Assembly (NCBI RefSeq): GCF_004803855.2
Contig: NZ_CP012552.1
Span: 186,001 to 250,000 of the forward strand
DNA from: Campylobacter sp. RM16192
GTDB taxonomy: Bacteria > Campylobacterota > Campylobacteria > Campylobacterales > Campylobacteraceae
DNA length: 64,000 bases
Direction of reading: 5' to 3'
This document shows positions 60,972 through 64,000 of the stretch, one piece after another. The notes beneath the pieces are model-generated. The model was not told the origin of the DNA. It saw nothing but the letters and a program-made list of their open reading frames with translations, and did no database searches. Position 1 is the first letter of the stretch; each line of letters begins with the position of its first letter. The translations under genes and the position numbers were made by a program.

Positions 60972-62187
60972 TATAAAGACTAGATTTAGACAGTATCAAG
61001 ATGCTATTGAGGCTAGCAATATTGTTTCAAAAACTGATATAAACGGTATTATAACTTTTGTAAATGACGAATTTTGCAAAATTTCAGGATTTAGTAGAGA
61101 GGAGCTCATAGGAGCAAATCATAATATAGTTCGTCATCCCGATGTGCCTAAAAAGACTTTTAAAATTTTGTGGGATACGATTTTAGCCAAGAAAGTTCAT
61201 AAAAGTATCGTTAGAAATCTTACTAAAGACGGCAAAGATATATATCTGAATACTACGATTATTCCTATTTTGGATCCAAATGGAGAGATTGAGGAATTTG
61301 TAGCTATTAGACATAATGTGACCGATGTTATAAATTTAAATAACGAGCTTTTAAAGACAAAAATAGAGCTTGAGGATTTAAATCAAAACCTTGAAAATAG
61401 AGTTAAAGAACAGACTGCCGAGCTATTAAATTTAAATCAAAATTTACAATGCCTAGTTGAAGCCGAAATAAAAAAGAATGAAGAAAAGACTCAGATGCTG
61501 TTTTTTCAATCAAGATTAGCATCAATGGGCGAGATGATAGCCAACATAGCTCATCAATGGAGACAACCATTAAACGAGCTTAGTATAATGCTTTTTAGGC
61601 TGAAAGAGGCCTTTTTAGCTCAAAACATGTCAAAATTTCAGACAGATTATGAGGACTCAAAACGAATCATTAAAAATATGTCTCAGACTATAGAGGATTT
61701 TAGAAATTTTTTTGCAATAAACCGAGAAAAAGAGTATTTTTTGCCGTCAATTGCTGTGAAAGACGCAATGAAAATGGTCCAAGGTACATATGAAAAAGAG
61801 AACATTAGCATAGACTTTTCTATAAAAGATGAGAGCGAGATATTGGGCTTTAATTCTCAGCTTTCTCAAGCATTAATAATTCTTCTTTCTAATGCAAAAG
61901 ATGCAATGAAAGATGTAAATAATGAAAAAACTGTTACAATATCTATATATAAAGAGAATAAATTTGTAGTTATTGCAGTAGGCGATAATGGCGGTGGAAT
62001 AAAAGATGAGATAATGGATAAGATTTTTGAGCCATATTTCACGACTAAGCATCCAAGTTCTGGTACTGGAATAGGACTGTATATGCTTAAGATGATAATT
62101 GAAAATATGAATGGAAAAGTTAGTGTAAAAAATGATAAATTTGGAGCTTGTTTTACAATAAAGATTCCATATACGGATAAAGGATAG
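60964..62187 (+). CDS. Cytosolic PAS sensor histidine kinase (BumS-like)
   Basis: A 407-residue kinase without membrane helices. A PAS domain (GIITFVNDEFCKISGFSREELIGANHNIV, residues ~21-49) is followed by a coiled coil (~130-180). The H-box is ANIAHQWRQPLNEL (His ~194), followed by an ATPase domain with VGDNGGGIKDEI and GTGIGLYMLKMII. It is paired with the response regulator immediately downstream and sits before ccoN. The C. jejuni pair in this position (Cj1492c/Cj1491c) is, to my recollection, BumSR, which responds to butyrate. Confidence 0.88.
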   Translation: MDDIKTRFRQYQDAIEASNIVSKTDINGIITFVNDEFCKISGFSREELIGANHNIVRHPDVPKKTFKILWDTILAKKVHKSIVRNLTKDGKDIYLNTTIIPILDPNGEIEEFVAIRHNVTDVINLNNELLKTKIELEDLNQNLENRVKEQTAELLNLNQNLQCLVEAEIKKNEEKTQMLFFQSRLASMGEMIANIAHQWRQPLNELSIMLFRLKEAFLAQNMSKFQTDYEDSKRIIKNMSQTIEDFRNFFAINREKEYFLPSIAVKDAMKMVQGTYEKENISIDFSIKDESEILGFNSQLSQALIILLSNAKDAMKDVNNEKTVTISIYKENKFVVIAVGDNGGGIKDEIMDKIFEPYFTTKHPSSGTGIGLYMLKMIIENMNGKVSVKNDKFGACFTIKIPYTDKG

Positions 62188-62868
62188 ATGGTGGTAGGAA
62201 ATTTAAAAGAGCTTACAATACTTTTAGTAGAGGATGAAAGTGGGGCTAGAGAGTCTATGGGCGAAATTCTTGCAAATGAATTTAGCAAAGTTATTTTAGC
62301 TGGCAATGGCGATGAGGGATTAAAGAAATTTAAGAAATTTAATCCAGATATTGTGGTGACAGATATTGCTATGCCCATAATGGACGGACTTGACATGTCA
62401 AAAGAGATTAAAAGCATCTCTAAAAACACTCCTATCGTTATTTTAAGTGCATTTAGTGAAAAGGAGAGATTGCTAAAAGCTATTGATGTCGGTATCGATA
62501 AATATTTAATGAAACCTATTGATATGGATGAGCTTTTTGCAACTCTTATAAATATAGCCCAGTCAAAAATAGAGGGTGCAAATTTAATAAAAATTACTGA
62601 CAGATACTCATTCAATCAAACAAAAAGAGTCTTGGTAAAAGATGGAGTAGAGATAGCTTTGACTAAAAAAGAGCTCTCTTTTGTCTCACTTCTTGTTAAA
62701 AGACTTGGGACTTTGGTTTTGATAGAGGAGATAAAAAGTATCGTATGGGTAGGCGAGAAGGTAAATGATGCTGCCATAAGAACCTTTGTAAAGAGAGTTA
62801 GGGACAAGGTCGGAGCTGAGCTAATAAAGAATATTCCGGGCCTTGGGTACAAGATAGATTTAAAATGA
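62188..62868 (+). CDS. OmpR-family response regulator (BumR-like)
   Basis: A 226-residue regulator. The receiver domain has acidic residues in LLVEDESGA, the phospho-acceptor Asp in IVVTDIAMPIMDG (~D54) and Lys in KYLMKPID. The C-terminal winged helix (LTKKELSFVSLLVKRLGTLV ... VNDAAIRTFVKRVRDKVG) is OmpR-type. It begins directly after the kinase stop. Confidence 0.9.
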   Translation: MVVGNLKELTILLVEDESGARESMGEILANEFSKVILAGNGDEGLKKFKKFNPDIVVTDIAMPIMDGLDMSKEIKSISKNTPIVILSAFSEKERLLKAIDVGIDKYLMKPIDMDELFATLINIAQSKIEGANLIKITDRYSFNQTKRVLVKDGVEIALTKKELSFVSLLVKRLGTLVLIEEIKSIVWVGEKVNDAAIRTFVKRVRDKVGAELIKNIPGLGYKIDLK

Positions 62869-62987
62869 ATTTTAAATTTTAATTAAATATATAAATTTTT
62901 TCCTCATTTAAGAGTAGATATATATTTTTTAATTTAAAATACCATTTTAGTTACATTTTTATTTACAAATTTGAAAAGGAGGTTTTG
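62869..62987 (+). promoter_or_regulatory. Promoter region of the cbb3 oxidase operon
   Basis: About 120 very AT-rich bases with no clear hairpin. A strong AAGGAGG (62976-62982) precedes the ATG at 62988. Confidence 0.4.
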
Positions 62988-64000
62988 ATGCGACCATCAA
63001 ATGCATTAAACTACGATTATACCGTAGCTAAGTACTTTATGTTTGCCACAATACTATTTGGCATCATTGGTATGGCTATCGGCGTAATAATAGCATTTCA
63101 GATGGCATATCCTGATCTAAATTATCTTGCTGGAGAGTATGGGACTTTTGGTCGTCTTAGACCGCTTCATACATCAGGAGTTATATTTGGATTTATGCTT
63201 TCTGGTATATTTGCGACCTGGTACTATATAGGACAAAGAGTACTCAAGGTGTCTATGAACGAATCGCCGTTTTTAATGTTTATCGGCAAATTTCACTTCT
63301 ATCTATATATGATTGTGATGGTGCTTGCAGTCATAAGTCTATTTGCAGGAGTTAGTACTTCAAAGGAGTATGCCGAGCTTGAATGGCCTCTTGATATAGG
63401 AGTGGTTCTTGTTTGGGTGCTTTGGGGTGTTAGCATATTCGGTCTTATTGGAATTCGCCGTGAAAAGACTCTTTATATCTCACTTTGGTATTATATAGCG
63501 ACTTTCCTTGGCGTTGCCATGCTGTATCTATTTAATAATATGTCTGTACCTACAAAGCTTATTTCAGGATATGGCGATTGGTGGCACTCGGTATCTATGT
63601 ATGCAGGCACAAACGATGCTTTAGTTCAGTGGTGGTATGGACACAACGCTGTTGCTTTCGTATTTACGGTTGCAATAATTGCTCAAATTTATTATTTCCT
63701 TCCAAAAGAGAGCGGACAGCCGGTATTCTCATATAAGTTATCGCTTTTTGCTTTCTGGGGACTTATGTTTGTGTATCTTTGGGCCGGTGGACACCACCTT
63801 CTTTATTCTACCGTTCCTGACTGGATGCAGACTATGGGATCTGTATTCTCAGTAGTTCTTATACTGCCATCTTGGGGTTCTGCGATAAACATGCTTTTAA
63901 CAATGAAGGGCGAGTGGGTTCAGATACGTGAAAATCCGTTAATTAAATTTATGATTTTAGCTTCTACGTTTTATATGTTCTCAACTCTTGAGGGACCAAT
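62988..64000 (+). CDS. ccoN: cbb3-type cytochrome c oxidase subunit I (3' end beyond window)
   Basis: Catalytic heme-copper subunit of the high-affinity terminal oxidase. 337 codons are visible from ATG 62988, in a frame open to the window edge. RLRPLHTSGVIFGFMLSG carries a heme b His, and WWYGHNAVAF carries a CuB His. LWAGGHHLLYSTVPDWMQ carries the CuB His pair. Many helices alternate with short loops. It was probably missed by simple ORF listing because no stop lies inside the window. ccoO, ccoQ and ccoP are expected next. Confidence 0.96.
   Translation, partial: MRPSNALNYDYTVAKYFMFATILFGIIGMAIGVIIAFQMAYPDLNYLAGEYGTFGRLRPLHTSGVIFGFMLSGIFATWYYIGQRVLKVSMNESPFLMFIGKFHFYLYMIVMVLAVISLFAGVSTSKEYAELEWPLDIGVVLVWVLWGVSIFGLIGIRREKTLYISLWYYIATFLGVAMLYLFNNMSVPTKLISGYGDWWHSVSMYAGTNDALVQWWYGHNAVAFVFTVAIIAQIYYFLPKESGQPVFSYKLSLFAFWGLMFVYLWAGGHHLLYSTVPDWMQTMGSVFSVVLILPSWGSAINMLLTMKGEWVQIRENPLIKFMILASTFYMFSTLEGP

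Overview
The window is a low-GC, gene-dense bacterial chromosome segment whose gene content and local gene order match Campylobacter. Blocks reminiscent of C. jejuni include selB with a DsbC-like gene, the TorD/FdhA/FdhB/FdhC/FdhD/ModE/YedF/SelD run, MlaA-MlaC-RND, and purA-FliJ-MotE-DUF507-carA-membrane protein-sensor-regulator-ccoN. The two respiratory formate dehydrogenases, the p-cresol methylhydroxylase-like operon and the carboxyspermidine genes suggest an anaerobic or microaerobic, formate-using host-associated Campylobacter, perhaps of the concisus/curvus/rectus/showae group. The species is inference.

Layout. 1-2.5 kb: 3' part of selB and a thiol-disulfide protein. 2.8-6.5 kb: first formate dehydrogenase operon (small Tat protein, selenocysteine FdhA, FdhB). 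6.6-14.5 kb: two small genes, two autotransporters with related beta-barrels, and carboxynorspermidine dehydrogenase. 14.5-18.1 kb: a frameshifted AEC permease and a three-gene Tat protein/flavoprotein/cytochrome c operon. 18.2-23.4 kb: rdgB, an MFS transporter, a HutX-like heme protein, a YhiN-like flavoprotein and a decayed gene. 23.4-29.1 kb: moeA, yedE, moaE/moaD, nspC and a DUF2920 gene. 29.4-38.4 kb: second formate dehydrogenase operon, fdhD, a ModE-like regulator, yedF and selenocysteine selD. 38.6-43.8 kb: YqjD-like cassette, nitroreductase, acyltransferase pair and peroxiredoxin. 43.8-47.3 kb: molybdate uptake operon with ModE. 47.5-51.9 kb: Mla-type lipid transport genes and a BON lipoprotein. 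51.9-52.0 kb: tRNA-Sec. 52.1-64 kb: a large PAS/GGDEF/EAL protein, hisZ, purA, flagella-associated genes, a carA cut to its N-terminal domain, a two-component system and the start of ccoN.

The dominant theme is making and running selenocysteine-molybdenum formate dehydrogenases. SelD makes selenophosphate, with YedE and YedF as probable selenium uptake and handling proteins. tRNA-Sec and SelB deliver selenocysteine at UGA codons followed by SECIS hairpins. ModABC, MoaD, MoaE and MoeA supply molybdopterin. TorD-like chaperone and FdhD mature the enzyme, Tat signals export it, and FdhC takes the electrons. Three genes (two fdhA and selD) are split by in-frame UGA and should be annotated as single selenoproteins.

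The least explained signals are non-coding. The same inverted repeat, TATGC-N7-GCATA, lies upstream of both formate dehydrogenase operons. The yedF-selD leader can form interleaved stems. A 12-bp inverted repeat precedes yedE. A 13-bp inverted repeat buries the start codon of the YhiN-like gene. Several genes are broken: carA, the AEC permease, the gene at 22.2-23.4 kb, and perhaps the ModE-like regulator by an amber stop.
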